Assembly (NCBI GenBank): GCA_024291935.2
Contig: CM044305.1
Location: forward strand, 94,637,069-94,701,068
DNA length: 64,000 nucleotides
DNA from: Okapia johnstoni
Lineage: Eukaryota; Chordata; Mammalia; Artiodactyla; Giraffidae
Direction: 5' to 3'
Of the stretch, positions 30,320-42,420 are shown piece after piece. The translations under genes and the position numbers were made by a program. A model generated the notes under the pieces. The model searched no databases. It worked only from the letters and a program-made list of their open reading frames with translations, and was not told the origin of the DNA. Position 1 is the first letter of the stretch. Each line of letters begins with the position of its first letter.

Positions 30320-31720
30320 AGCTCCTGCGGTGGGGCAGCGGCTGATTCATAGCAATTTTCTACGCAGCAGCCAACTCAGTGCCTTACGCATACCTGTTTG
30401 CTGAATTCCCTGGGCTACTCCCACTCTTTCTCACCGTACCCCTCAATCATCTCTCACTTTACTCAAAGCTGATTTCCCTGTCAAGATTCAGCCTACAGTC
30501 CCTTCCTCTGAGGGTTCCCTTTCTCTTCCCCTGGCCGTGGCACACCGTCTCCCATTATAGGGGACGGGAAGGCAGAAGTGGAGGTTCACACTGCTAAGAA
30601 ACTTACCAAAGGTCACTGAGCTAATTAGTGGCCGAGCTAAGAGGAAGGCCCAGAATTCCTGGAACCCAGCTCAGAACGCGTGTCATTACCCCTCATCACT
30701 TCCACTTCTCCTCTGCCCTGACTTCTATGGCATTAAAGGGCAGGTGGTATCCCTTTGCACACAAGGACTGCACAAGGAACAGCCCCCAGAGCCTCCTTGC
30801 CTCACTCTTCTGACTCCTTGTTTGCCATCTCGTCCAGAGCCTCTGCTCTTCCAAACTCAGAGACAAAAAAGATCATTTTGTTCAGACTTCAATAAACAGC
30901 AAGAAAAATAAATAAATAAACAGCAAGAGCAAACAATTCTTCCACCCATCTGGATGAGAATGGTTTCAGTAATCCCCTTTTCAACACACACAGAGTCTTC
31001 GTCTTTCTATCTTCTCGGCACCTGGAGCAGTCAGAAGGCCATTCACACCTGCCCAAACTATCTTACCTTCTAATACTACTTCCAAAAATGCCTTGTTCTA
31101 ATCTGCAGTCCAACAAACATATATTCAGATCACTGTTCGGCCAAGCAAAAATGTATTATTCACATGCACTAAATATTCTCATCTGACACAACAAGCAATA
31201 TGGGGTTGTAAAGGCAAGATCTCAGGTGGGGAGCATTTCAAATACACAATTACACCCCCTCCCAGTTGAATTTTCTCCTCTCCTGGATGAAGCAAATGGA
31301 TGGAGAGTGTTGTTGACACAGAGGGACTGGATGGAAAAGAAAGAGAAGAAAATCAAGAATGCCACAGACTGGATGAGCCCAGCAAGAGGGAAGGAGGCAG
31401 AGCAGAGTCTAGGCAAAGAAGAGGAAGGGAGGGGGGAGGGGAGGATAAACATCCAGAGGTGCTGGGGCAGCTCTGGAAGACATGAACTTATTCCCCAAAG
31501 GCTTGGAGTTGTGGCTCTTGGATCGGGATTGGAAATGAGATCCAGAAGCCCAGTGGCAAGTCTCTTTTAAGCCCTAGCAAAAGAAGAGAGCTTCTGGCTC
31601 TCGAAGCACCCTTGGTGGCACTCTTTTCACTTCAAGTACCACCTCAGCACCAGCAGTACCAAAAAGGTGCCCTCTTCCCCTGCTCCTCTTTCTTACCACA
31701 CCCCTCAGGAATTAAATCAA
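30320..31720. other. Intronic stretch without recognised genes
   Basis: Mixed-composition sequence in ARHGAP36 intron 1. It includes a purine-rich part at about 31,320-31,460. No exon or clear repeat is recognised. Confidence 0.4.
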
Positions 31721-31726
31721 TCTTAC

Positions 31727-31832
31727 CCAACAGAGCAGTGTAATTTGAATGCTCAGGGTGGTTTTCCCTTCCCTGGAAGGAGAGGATCTCTTCCTCTCCT
31801 GCGGAAAATGGGCTGGGTGCTGCCCCTTTATA
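31727..31832 (-). promoter_or_regulatory. TATA box and candidate 5' non-coding exon of ARHGAP36
   Basis: On the minus strand TATAAAGGGG starts at 31832. About 100 bases further on is the donor-like TGTTGG/GTAAGATT, with the exon edge at 31727. TATA box, about 30 bases to a start site, and a strong donor make a compact first-exon pattern in the gene's own direction. It would splice to an acceptor just before the ATG at 21679, for example TTCCAG at about 21714 or TTGCAG just before the ATG. This is inference; no transcript evidence is available. Confidence 0.4.
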
Positions 31833-32329
31833 CATTCTAGAGCACCAGATGAGGAGAGGGAGAGAAAGGGAGGGAGCGGCAGGTTGGAGCTGGTCCAATT
31901 TGTCCTTGGCATCCTCTTTCTCCTCTTGGTCTTTTTCTGCAGCCCCTCCTGGCACTGGCGGCTCTGCTCCCCTTCCTCACAATAGCATCCCGCAGCCAGA
32001 TCCCCCACCCTCAGGATAAGGGACAGATACTGGGGTGCAACTTGCGGGTGATGCTTGCTTTCTCATGTGGGATCTTATGCTGATACTCCAGGGAAAGATC
32101 TGAGCTGGGGGTAGGTGGGTGTCATAGAAGATGAAAAGAGAAACCCACCCAGGTAACCAACTGCCTGGAAAGCAACATACGTTGCCATTAGGGGCAGCCA
32201 GGAGACATAATCTGAACCTGAGTGCATAAGGAGCCAATTTAGGCAGAGGACTGACAGATAACTGGCTTGAGTTACCGTGATTGCCTTGGTAACATAAATA
32301 CATAGAGACGGCATGATATATTAGAAAGC

Positions 32330-32570
32330 AGACGATTGAGTATCACCCAGCCTCAGTTTTCTCAACTGCAAAATGGGATAAATGCTCGCCGTGTAGCACT
32401 ATGGAGAAGAGTGTGTGTGGAAATAACATTGGCAAAATACTTAGCACAGGGCCTCAAGCAGAGCCCCTTTCCCCCTCAACTTCCTTCTGGTGTTGAGAAC
32501 AGGAAGGAAAAGGACTTGTTCAAGGTCACGCAGCAAGTAACCGAGTCAGAATTGGAAACCAGGTCTCCCA
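32330..32570 (+). repeat. MIR-like fragments
   Basis: CCTCAGTTTTCTCAACTGCA then AAATGGGATAAATGCTCGC is the MIR core 3' part. AAGGTCACGCAGCAAGTAAC at about 32,520 is a second MIR-like signature. Confidence 0.6.
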
Positions 32571-33589
32571 AACATCCCCCAGAAAGGATGCTTTCCACTC
32601 CACATTCTCCTCTAAGAAGCTGCCTGGCCATCTTTGGGACTGGGGGAAGGGGGAGGGAAGTGTGGAGGTTAGGAGCTGACTATGCTTAATGTACAGACAT
32701 TCTACCACTGAGTCCCAGCTTCAAGGGTTCACCTTTCTGCTTTACCATCCTGATCATCATTTAGGTAACATCCCCTTTCCATCTTGGACTAATACATCGC
32801 CACTTTAGCGCCACCCCTGCTGCCCAACTCTGAGACAGTGACTGGCTTTTTAGCTGGCCACGGCCTTTGACCTCCAGGAAAGCAGCTTTCTTCTTAATGG
32901 ACTGCAGAAGCCTCAGCCACAGTGAGACAACCCCCCTTCCGGAGAAGTTGAGGGCTGGAGGGCTTTGAGGAGGAGTGGAATAGCATTGTATTTAAAAGCC
33001 ACTGCTCTCCACCCCCACAGTGCCTGGGGTGCTGCTATTGGAATCCTCTCTCTAGACTCCTAACAATAACCCCTATGTATGCTTAAGTCTTAGTGTTTCC
33101 AAGGGATTCCACCCGGGGCCTCATTTGCCACATGTATACAGCCTGTGCTTTAGCTAGCACTGTGCTAGGCACTGGCAAGGCATAAGTTAAGAGAAGGTGT
33201 CCAGGGCATCTAGTGAGTGTTCACTACCGTTAAAAAAAATAAAATAAGGTGGCAACTGGGAAAGGGGGGAGAAGAATTCAGGGTGGGGGTGGGAATGAAT
33301 CAGGAAGTCCCTTTGAGAGGTGAGGTGAAGGGCAGAGTGGTGGTGAATTGAAATGCCTTGTGGCTAGTGAATGACACCACTAAAATCACTGCTGCGGGTG
33401 TTTCCCTTCAACAAAGCACGTTGCTTAAGTAACTGAATGCCAACTGAACCCCTGTTCAGCCTCTGGCTTAGAGGCATTACCTGGTGGCCGTATCTCCAGC
33501 CTCTGATCCCCCTCTTCCCTAATCTCCCAAATCTTTTATCTTTAGTGAGGGTGAGGGAGAGGGAATGGACATCCCTGGGATCTTAACTG

Positions 33590-33740
33590 GAATAAGCATT
33601 TTGCATATATTTCCTCCTTTAAATTTCACAACCAGCCTGCAGCCCAAGCCAGGTAATCAACTGCAAGGTGGCAGAGTGGGGATTCGAACCTATACAGACG
33701 TTGAGGCTTGTGCACTTTGCACCGCCAGGCGCTTTACACA
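33590..33740 (+). repeat. L2/MIR-like fragment
   Basis: TTTAAATTTCACAACCAGCC then GGCAGAGTGGGGATTCGAAC is the usual old-repeat signature. It abuts a CpG-rich patch. Confidence 0.55.
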
Positions 33741-34760
33741 ATGCGCCGCCTCGGGCGGAAGTCCTCTTCCTCCTTCTCGCGGATACCCGCGGTGCATCTC
33801 TACAGAAAGGAGGTAGGCGGAGGACAGGAGCCAGATGGTTATCTGCCCGCGGAACATTCTGGAGTGACCTTTGTAGTTCGCTACAGTGGGAGGGGACCTC
33901 AGAGTTTCCCGCGATGGCTATGCTGCCCGAAGGGCAAAGCACCCTCGGCGACTCTACCGCCCTCTGCTGCCGGTGGCTCCCCTGCAGAGGCGGCTGTCCT
34001 CGGAAGGGCTTGTGTGCCAGAAAAAAGCTCACCGCCTGCCCAAAGAGGGGTCGACGCTGGTGCTGGGCTGCAGACAGCCCTGCCAAATTTGGTGACAAAA
34101 GGCGCCCTACTATGTGTCCAACGCGATGTCTGTGATTCCTAATAGCCATCGCCTTTTATGTGAAAATTGGCAAAATAGTTTGGCAAAATAGGGAGGTCTC
34201 TATTAAAAGACGTCTTCAGATTAGATTAGAACGAATTTCGCAAAATGCTTGTCTGCAGGTCTAAACTCTTTACTTCTTGAAACCAATAAAGCTTTCCACC
34301 CCCAACAGTTGCTCACTCTCCCCTGGAGGGAGAGGAAGCAGCACCCCTCCCCCTCCCTCGTCCCCACCCCACCCCCCACCCCCACTCCCAGTCGCGGGGA
34401 GCTGGGGTCTAAGCAGCGATGGGATCTGGGAGGGGGGCTGCTGGGGGGAGGAGCCTCCGGCAGGGTCGACCAACGCAGAATCAGGGTCCCCGCGGAGCTC
34501 ACGTGCCCTCCGCCAACCGGCGGATTCCCCGGGCCTTCCAGTTTTCCCGGGTTCCGACTGGACCCCATCTGGACCCAACTCACTCACTCCCTTTGCTTGG
34601 GGATGGGGAACAGGCGGGTTAATGGGGACAACACCCAGGTCAAAGGGAAAAGAGCGTCTGTGCCCGCGGCGCCTCGCCCGCCCATCCCCCCTCCTTCCTT
34701 CCCCCTCCTCCCATCCTCGCCCCCTTCTCTTCCGCCCGGAGGGAAGGAGGGGGCGGGCTG
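33720..34760. promoter_or_regulatory. CpG-rich blocks in ARHGAP36 intron 1
   Basis: Two CpG-rich patches (about 33,720-34,080 and 34,320-34,760) are separated by AT-rich DNA. Overlapping open frames on both strands reflect base composition. No homology to a known protein is recognised. They lead into the TG-rich tract that follows. Confidence 0.4.
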
Positions 34761-35445
34761 TATGTGTATGTATGTATGCATGTACGTGTGTGTGCGCGCG
34801 CGCAAGTGCGGCTCGCCTGTGTGTGAGTTCCGTGTGTGGCTGGGTGTGGGATGTGTGTTGCATGCTTTAGTTCGAGTGCTGGGTGTGAAGTGGATTTGGT
34901 TTGAGCTCGGATGTGGAGCGTGTGTTTGTGCAGTGCTTGTGTGTGCACGTTTGTAGGTTGTCTTTTTCTGCCTGGTTATAGTGTGACTGTGTGGGTGCGG
35001 TCTGGATGTGGGTGTGTTTGATGTATGCTTCTGCCGGGGTCTGTGGTCGTGCTGTAGTGTATATGTGTATGCAGTGTTTGTATGTTTGTGTGCCCGTAGA
35101 AGCTTGTGTGCATATGTTTGTTTGGTGTGTGTTTACCCTTAGCTGTGTTGGGTCAAGATGGGTTTACGGGCGGTGATTGTTGTGGTGTGTAGTGTGTGTT
35201 CGTGAGCAAGGTGTCTTTATATGTGAGCTTACTTAAGGCGTGTGTGTTCAAAGGTTTGTGTCAGGGTGCACTGTTTGTGTGTGTGTTTGAGTGTGATGTG
35301 CTCTTGTGTGTGGTGGGGACGCATGCACCCAATGTCTGTGCTAGGATGGAGGGCTGAAACCCGGTGTGTGTGTCTTGGAGGGGGGTCGCCGTGTGGTTTT
35401 ACAGGTGCAGTGTGTGAGAGCATGGGGTTGTCTAAAGAGCCCAAG
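34755..35445. repeat. TG-rich low-complexity tract
   Basis: About 700 bases of degenerate TG/TGTG runs on the plus strand with a GCGCGCGC core near 34,795. There are no clean tandem units and no stable coding frame. It adjoins the CpG-rich patch at 34.3-34.76 kb. Confidence 0.8.
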
Positions 35446-36109
35446 TGACTGTGTGCTTGGTGTTTTTTTGTTTTTTTTTTAATTGGGGGTGGAGGTGGAC
35501 TTTGCTCCAGGACTGGGAAGAAGGAGGAGCTAGGGGCCCGCGACTTCGGCAGAGTCGCCTCGTGCCCCGAATTGCCGGGTCTGGGTCCGACGAACCCCCG
35601 CTGTGCGCACCAGGCCCCCCGGGGGGCTGGGTGTGAGCTTACCTGACTGCCTAGAGGAAAGAAGAGGAGGGCGCCGCCCGTGATTGGCCAGGTAGGGCGC
35701 CTAAGGCGCTGTGCAGGGGCTGGTGGGAGTAAACTGGAAAGATTCTTGGTCACTGATCCCCTCCCCCACCCGCCAGGAGATCCCAGTTCCTGCCCAGCAA
35801 AGCCCAGCTATTTGCTCAAGGCCTGGCTGTTTCACAGTTCTTTGGCTTTGTGTGGGCACATACGGTTGCCTAGAATCCCTTTCCCCATGGGCCTCGTGAC
35901 AAACTCCTACTTATTTTTTAAGAACTCACTTAGGAGTCACAAAACTTTCTCTGCTTTTCTGTAGCCCTCCCTCCCAGTTGAGGGCTCCCTCCTTTGAGCC
36001 ATCATAGTTGCTCTCTTCATACTTCTCATGATATCATCATACATAACTGCGATTATTTGTCTCTCTTTTTAAACTTTGGGCTCCTGTAGTAAATGCTGGT
36101 ATGTGGTAC

Positions 36110-36345
36110 AAATAATAATAGTCATCATGATCATTATGTTACCATTTATTAAGTACTTATTGTATACCAGGCATTGTGATAGTGCATTGTCTGGAGTCTT
36201 CACAATGACTTCATGAGGTAATGAGAGCTATGACTTTTCACTGTTTTGCACATCACACATCAAACTCAGAGTAGTTAAGTAACTTCTCCAGGATCACACA
36301 GCCAGTGGGAGGTAGAGGTGGTATTTGAATCCAGGTTTGCCAAGC
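36110..36345 (+). repeat. L2/MIR-type repeat
   Basis: TTGTATACCAGGCATTGTGA, then AACTTCTCCAGGATCACACA and GGTATTTGAATCCAGGTTTG follow the usual order of this old repeat class. Confidence 0.75.
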
Positions 36346-36987
36346 TCCCTAAACCTTTCTTCTTTGCCAAGCAGCCTCACCAAGAATCCCTCATTTCTGC
36401 TAGGCATTGAGGTCTCTATCAAACAGTGTCACTTCCCAACAAATCTTTCTTTTGAGTTTACTGACAGCACCAAGAGTGCTCAGCATGATTATTTTCTTTG
36501 TCTCTGAGACAGCTGATAGCTTCTCCACCATACCTGCTTTGTTGACACCTCAAAATCTTTAATTACTCTAGGCTCATAAGCACCTCACAGGCTCCAGTTC
36601 TGGGAGCTCTCCTTAGGCTGGTGCTGAAAGAAAGAGCAGAGAAGGAGCACTTTCTAGCCATAGGATCAGGGGAATTGAGCATGGATGGGAATGGGGGTGA
36701 GGGGTCAGGATGGAGTAAGTGAATGATTTCACAGCTCCCCCTGACCCATTTTTATGGCACAACCACCAGAAATTGATATGTAGTAAATTTCAAGCAGACC
36801 AGTCATCTCCATATCAAACTACACATAGAAAAATAAGCAGAGCCCCCCCAATAGATTTTTGAATGGGCCCCCTTTTGTATTATTCATGTTTGGGGGGAGC
36901 ACTGTGCCTACCTAGTGGGGTTTCTGCTGCTCTGATGCCTTCCAAGCAGCCTCGTCTGAGAATTTCAAATTAAAACAATACATCGCA

Positions 36988-37130
36988 TTTTTTTTTGGAA
37001 CACATTTATTGGGGGGAGGGGGGTTGGCTCCATCACAGCTAAAGGGCCGCTAGAAGAACTGATTTCCAGCTCAGCCCCCAGGGAACCAGCCTAGACTGCC
37101 GCAAAGAGGTCAGGGGGTGGATAGAGAGGG
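36988..37130 (-). other. Possible processed-transcript 3' end (poly(A) plus AATAAA)
   Basis: On the minus strand, CCAATAAATGTGTTCC is followed by nine A residues, with the AATAAA at 37010-37005. This looks like the end of a retroposed mRNA, but I recognise no parent gene in the GC-richer sequence upstream of it and found no target duplication. Confidence 0.25.
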
Positions 37131-37459
37131 ACAATTCAACAGTGGTGAGTCACTTTGCCACTTTTCAGGGGGGAAAGCAGAAAGCAAGAAGCACGATTTA
37201 AATTGCCACTGTTATTATTGTGCCCTTTCAACTGGCACAAATGAGCCTGGTGTGCAGACGAGAAGCAGCTGTAACATCCATAAAGCTTCCCCGCCAACTG
37301 GGCCTGGGTCAGCACCTCATCCTGGGTGGGCAAGAGAAGCATTGCCTAAACTACTACGTAGCCAGAAAGTGTTGTGTTTTGTTTTTGTTTTTAAGTGCAG
37401 TGGGGAAAGTGGTTCTAGAGAAGTCAAAGTCACACAGGGCACAGACTAGCTGAAGCCCC

Positions 37460-38190
37460 TTGCTCAAGTCTGTCCAGGAAGTTCATGCAAACTTTGGTGT
37501 CTTCCAGCATCTGGTCTCAGGCAGGTGGCTTTCCTGCTGCTGCGGGGGCCAGTCTGATAACCTCCTCACCCTCCTCTGAATATAGCAAGTCCACTTCCAC
37601 TTCCTCACTGCCATCCTGCGCGAGGCTTCTGCCTCCCACCCCTACACACAGACCGCTCAACCACGGGACCACCTATGTAAATTCTGTTGTCTGAGTCCCA
37701 CCTGAATTCGTGAAGACTGTCTGGTTCACTCCAGTCCAGTACTCTTACCTGTGAAATGGGGGACAAACTTCACCTTTGAAGAAGCCGAAAGCTCCACGGC
37801 TCTAACTCCAAAGATGCACTTCTAGGCTGCATAACCCCCATAAATGGTGGGTTAGGAGGGGCTACCAGGACCCTTGTCAACATTGCCACCATCATGGGGT
37901 AGACACACACACACACATGCTGACACGCACACACACTTCCCTTGGAGCTTAAAATCTCCACTGTAAGTCTCTCTCTCCCTGGAGTTCATAACAGGAGGAT
38001 TATACGGGGAATTGCAAAGGTGGAAAAAATGCTTTAACAACCTCCGTTACTGCCAAATGTAAACATAAATTTGCTTGTTTTCACCCTAAAAACAAGAACC
38101 CATACGGGCAAGGCACCAAAACGGGAATTTTATCCAAGAGAAAGATCTTGGTTTTCCTAAGAAAATGTGAGTAAAACCTTTAAAGATAAG
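37460..38190. other. Intronic stretch without recognised genes
   Basis: Apparently unique sequence with a short (CA)n near 37,903-37,936. No exon is seen. Confidence 0.4.
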
Positions 38191-38194
38191 GACC

Positions 38195-38400
38195 TTCAGA
38201 CCGCTTTAAGTTTGTATCCCAGCTCCATCACTTACTTGCTGTGTGATCTTGGGAAAGTTACTTCATCTCTCTGAACCTCAGTTTTCTCATCTGTAGATTG
38301 GAGATGTTAACACCTGCCTTAGACATGCTCAGATGACTGAAGGAGGTAAAATATGGAAAGTGTCAGCCAGATGTCTAACACGTCTAGTAAATGTTCAAGA
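38195..38400 (+). repeat. MIR SINE
   Basis: A well-kept copy: CTTGCTGTGTGATCTTGGGA, then CTCTGAACCTCAGTTTTCTC and ATCTGTAGATTGGAGATG. Confidence 0.88.
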
Positions 38401-40045
38401 AAAGGATAATTCTCTCTCTTGCTTCAGTTGCCCCCCACCCACATAGCCCAAAGTGTCCCAACTGGGGTGTTCAGGGACTGAAGCTGACTGACTAAGCTGC
38501 CAATTTTCCTCATTACTTGTGTGTCTGACACTCTTGAAATAGCCCCTTTTCTTTTAGGGTGATGTTTTGATCAGCCTAATGCAGCCCGGAAGAATTGGAC
38601 CCTAAGTCCAATTCTCACTCTGCAGTTTCTCCTGGCAGTGTTAATGAAACCAAGGTTTCAGATGTAATATTCCATACAGGAAAGTTTCCAACTACCTGCT
38701 CAGCATCTAGACTTCCTCCCATCCCAGCTATGGACTGCGCTCCCCAGCCCTCACATCAGAGCCAGTCCTGACCCCGTCTCTTAAATGTGTGCCATTGTAC
38801 CCCAGAGAGAGACAGGGTGAATATGCCCTAGCTAAACTGTCCCCACGACAGTTCCTGAAAAACCACACATTGTCCTCCCACTTCCGTTATGTTTTTCGTT
38901 TTGTTTTTCTGAACTCTAACCTAGAAATTATGAGGGGCTCCCAAGGCCACCCTTTTTCTAGCAGCCACCAACGTTGCGGGGGGTGGGTAGATGAGGGGAG
39001 AGATGATGTTTCTCTGAAATATACTCTGCAACACCTAAAATACTGTTCCAATTAGTTGTTATCTAACCGTTCGCAGTTAAAGGAAAGGAAAACCTACCCT
39101 TTGGTAAAGTGTACGAGAAGACCCCAATCGGTGCCCTTTCCTCTCTGATGCTGTTGCCTCCCTCTAGAGACAAAAACAAGTCACTACAAGCTGAAGCTGC
39201 ATTTGGGCAGAGTGGGGGTGGAGGTAGGGGTGGAGGTCAAGAAGTTGAGGGGAAGGGGTGGATATAATCCCATGGAGGGATAAAGAGGCTACAGAGTAGA
39301 GATGTATTGAGATTTATGGCAGAAAAGCTCTGAGCGGCCAGGCTCCAGGTGCTCCCAGTCTCTGGAAGATGCCTTCAATTCCTCCCTCTTCTTCACCTCT
39401 CGTGTTCATCCTGCATGCTACCCCTCACAGACCCCAGACTCCACCACGTGAGATAATCTATTAGTGAGTCCCTCTGAGGATTTAGGAATTTAAGCTTTTC
39501 TCTAGTTCCTATCCCTGTCTGCTTTGAAGAGGAAAGTGGGAGGGGTAACAGGGGTCAGCTACACCATACAGAGAATGGCTGGAACAGGGGTTCGAGAGAG
39601 GCCCCGGCCATTTAATAAACATCACTGAGTTCAGGGACCTCCCAGTTACTGGGTAGCATGTGCCTGTCCCGAGGAAGCTGTGTGGTTTTTCAAGAACTGT
39701 ATCTGAGACATGACAGTAGCTGCCAAGGCTCATCAAATATGCCATCTACCTACTTCTGCTGATACATGTGAGAACAAATGATACTGCCAGAAGGAAACAG
39801 AAATCGTTTCCTAGTGACTCAGAGCCCCAGCAATAAGAACACAGGTGGTGTTTTCATTGCATCTTTCCAGTTGAAATGTGCACCTTTTCATAGAAAGGAA
39901 TCTATAAGTAATCAAGCAGATCAAAGACCAGAATTTGGAATCTGGGCAAGGAAACATCATCATCGTATTGACCACCTAGTAAATGTCTGCTTCTGTACCA
40001 GCTTAGTAATGGAAGCTTTGCAAATGTTATTTCTTTTAATCTCAT
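38400..40045. other. Intronic stretch without recognised genes
   Basis: No exon with splice borders and no clear repeat family. Short open frames only. Confidence 0.4.
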
Positions 40046-40049
40046 GCAG

Positions 40050-40290
40050 GCTTTGAAATCAGACCGAAAGGGGTTGTGGTCCCTGCTCAGCTATTGTGTG
40101 GCAGTGAGCAAATTACTAAACCTCTCTGAGTTTTTGTTTTACAGTAAAGATGATAATACCTCAAAGAGTTGTTATGAAAGTTAAATGGGATCATTTGTGT
40201 AAGATGACCGGTACACAACAAATATTTGGAGAAGGAATAAAACACATCTTTTGATACCTGAACCATAGAAGGCACTTAATAATGATATTG
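40050..40290 (+). repeat. MIR SINE
   Basis: TTTGAAATCAGACCGAAAGG, AAATTACTAAACCTCTCTGA and GTTGTTATGAAAGTTAAATG match MIR landmarks in order. Confidence 0.8.
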
Positions 40291-40299
40291 CCAATAACA

Positions 40300-42240
40300 A
40301 TAATACAACTATCATTAAAGTTATTTAAAAATTATGACTATTATTATTTATAACTTGAAAATGTAGGCATTATTACATTATCTTAAGAGAGGTTAAGACA
40401 CTTGCTCATTGCAAGACTATGAAAGCAGGTCTGGGATTCAAGCCCATTCTGCCTTTTCCCACCCAGTATTAGGGGACATTTCATGATCATTGGGAAGATC
40501 ATATTTGGCTGACCTGATTTAGTCATTACATTTAAACTAAAATTTGAAGGAAAAATATCCCTTAGATTAAACTACGTATAGTGGGATTCTGGATAATTAT
40601 AATTATTATATGGACTACTGTATGTACTATATTATACGAACTATTGTATGGACTATTCTATGGACTATTTGCATTCAACTAGCATTTTAAGAATCTCTTT
40701 AAAATGTAAGAGTAATTTAAGAAAAAACTCAATAAAAATTTTGGGAAACAGAGAAAAAATAACTATTATCCTATCAACCTAATAGGGTCTCTTACTTGAC
40801 CTCGTTGCTGAATTTTCTTCCAGTCTTTTAAAAAATGCATATTTGACACATAAATCATACCATTTTCCGTGTTGTTACATCTTTGTCATAAACAGCATTT
40901 TTATGGGTGTAGACTAGTCTAACAAGTGGAGATGTCATATATTTTATTTAACCATTCCCCTACAGTTGGACATTTAGGCTGTCTTGGTTGATAAGTTGAA
41001 AAAAGGAGTGACGTTGCTTTCACTGTTGTCATCATCACCCTCAGGGACCTGGCATCCTGCTCCATCAATGCCCAATATGCTTTCTGTCATTTGATATTTA
41101 AGCTTGATGAATGTCAGCTCTACTGCTGGAGCCTGAGATACACTTGCAAGAGTATCATTTTCTGCCAGTTTTCATCACACAGATGCTGCATTTTATACTA
41201 TGATGGGTAAAGCATGGCCTAACCTAGGAACCTAAGCTCTGGAGTGTCACATTTTTTCCTTTGGAGAAATGTCTTTTGAGGTGCAAACAAATGATTTTCA
41301 AAGGCACTTCAGGAAGTCTTGCCATTGATGGATGGGGGTGCTAGTCCGATGCCATGATCAGGGAAGCGGGGCATCTCATTGGCAAACTTCCCCCAGCTCT
41401 GGGAAGTAATCCTGTGCAGCACAACCAGACCTGGTCTCAGTGCATTGATTGGGTCCCATCCCCAAGAAAAGATCAAATTTGTATGTAAAGTGGGCCCTAG
41501 GGTCCCTTCAGCTTTAGAGTTTTGGCTGCTTTACAGAAGTCCAATTGTCTGAGGCTAAATCCAATGCCAGGAGTGAACTGGGAACAGAATTTCAAGTGGG
41601 TCAATTGTGCTGTCCCTTTCCCTGGGAAAGCAGCCCTTTCTGGGTCCCCATTCTTTCCATACCTAATTGATGCTTCTCCCAGATGTCTTCATATGGTCAT
41701 CGATTGCCCATTGCTACCCTCAAAAGATTGCTCTGACATACCAACAATGTCCCAAGCAAGAGGTGGTTGGGTGGGTAAAGGAACATTGAGAATGCTTCCC
41801 CCAGTCTTCCCAATCATCAGTCAGCCACTCCCTCCCTCTGACTCCTGAGGATTTCTGGAAGGCATTTGAGAGGAGGCACTGAGGGCAGCTGGAGCCCTAC
41901 AGAATATCAGTAGTTACCACATACCTGGTCAAAAAACTGTACCCAAAAACTAATTACTTATTTGAAAATGTTCTATGACTTAAGTGAGATCACATATGTA
42001 AAGGACTGAGGCTGGGGCCCAGCCTCTGAATAGTACTTCACATATATTAGCTGTTCTGTACAAGTAATAGAACTGGTGTAGGCAGTGGTGTACCCCACTG
42101 GCATATGTAGGAGGACAGGTCTCACCAGATTGGAAATGCAGTAGCAAATATATGTCAAACAACTATAGAATACAGGCTCTGAAAAGAACTTGAGTTTACT
42201 TTTTTCTTCAGGTGAAGAAAGTACTTCCACTATAAATTAG
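40300..42240. other. Intronic stretch without recognised genes
   Basis: AT-rich, then mixed sequence. TATGGACTAC-type short repeats occur at about 40,605-40,670. I see no exon. Confidence 0.4.
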
Positions 42241-42420
42241 CAATTTGTGTGAACTATGTGGTATGTACAAGGGATTTGTGTGTGGCATGTGTATGTGTGA
42301 TGTGGTTATATTGTGTGTGAAAAGTATGTGATGCATGTGAAGTATGTGTGCACGGGTGACATTGTAGGTGGGAATGTGTATCTACGTGTGTGTTTATGGC
42401 TACGTGTCTGTGTACCATGA
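42240..42420. repeat. TG-rich low-complexity tract
   Basis: Degenerate TGTG/GTAT runs without a clear unit, similar in kind to the tract near 35 kb. Confidence 0.7.

Noticed and set aside
34249..34956. Overlapping frames of about 200 codons on both strands
   Set aside because: High GC and TG-rich low complexity explain them; no conserved protein is recognised and no splice pattern fits.
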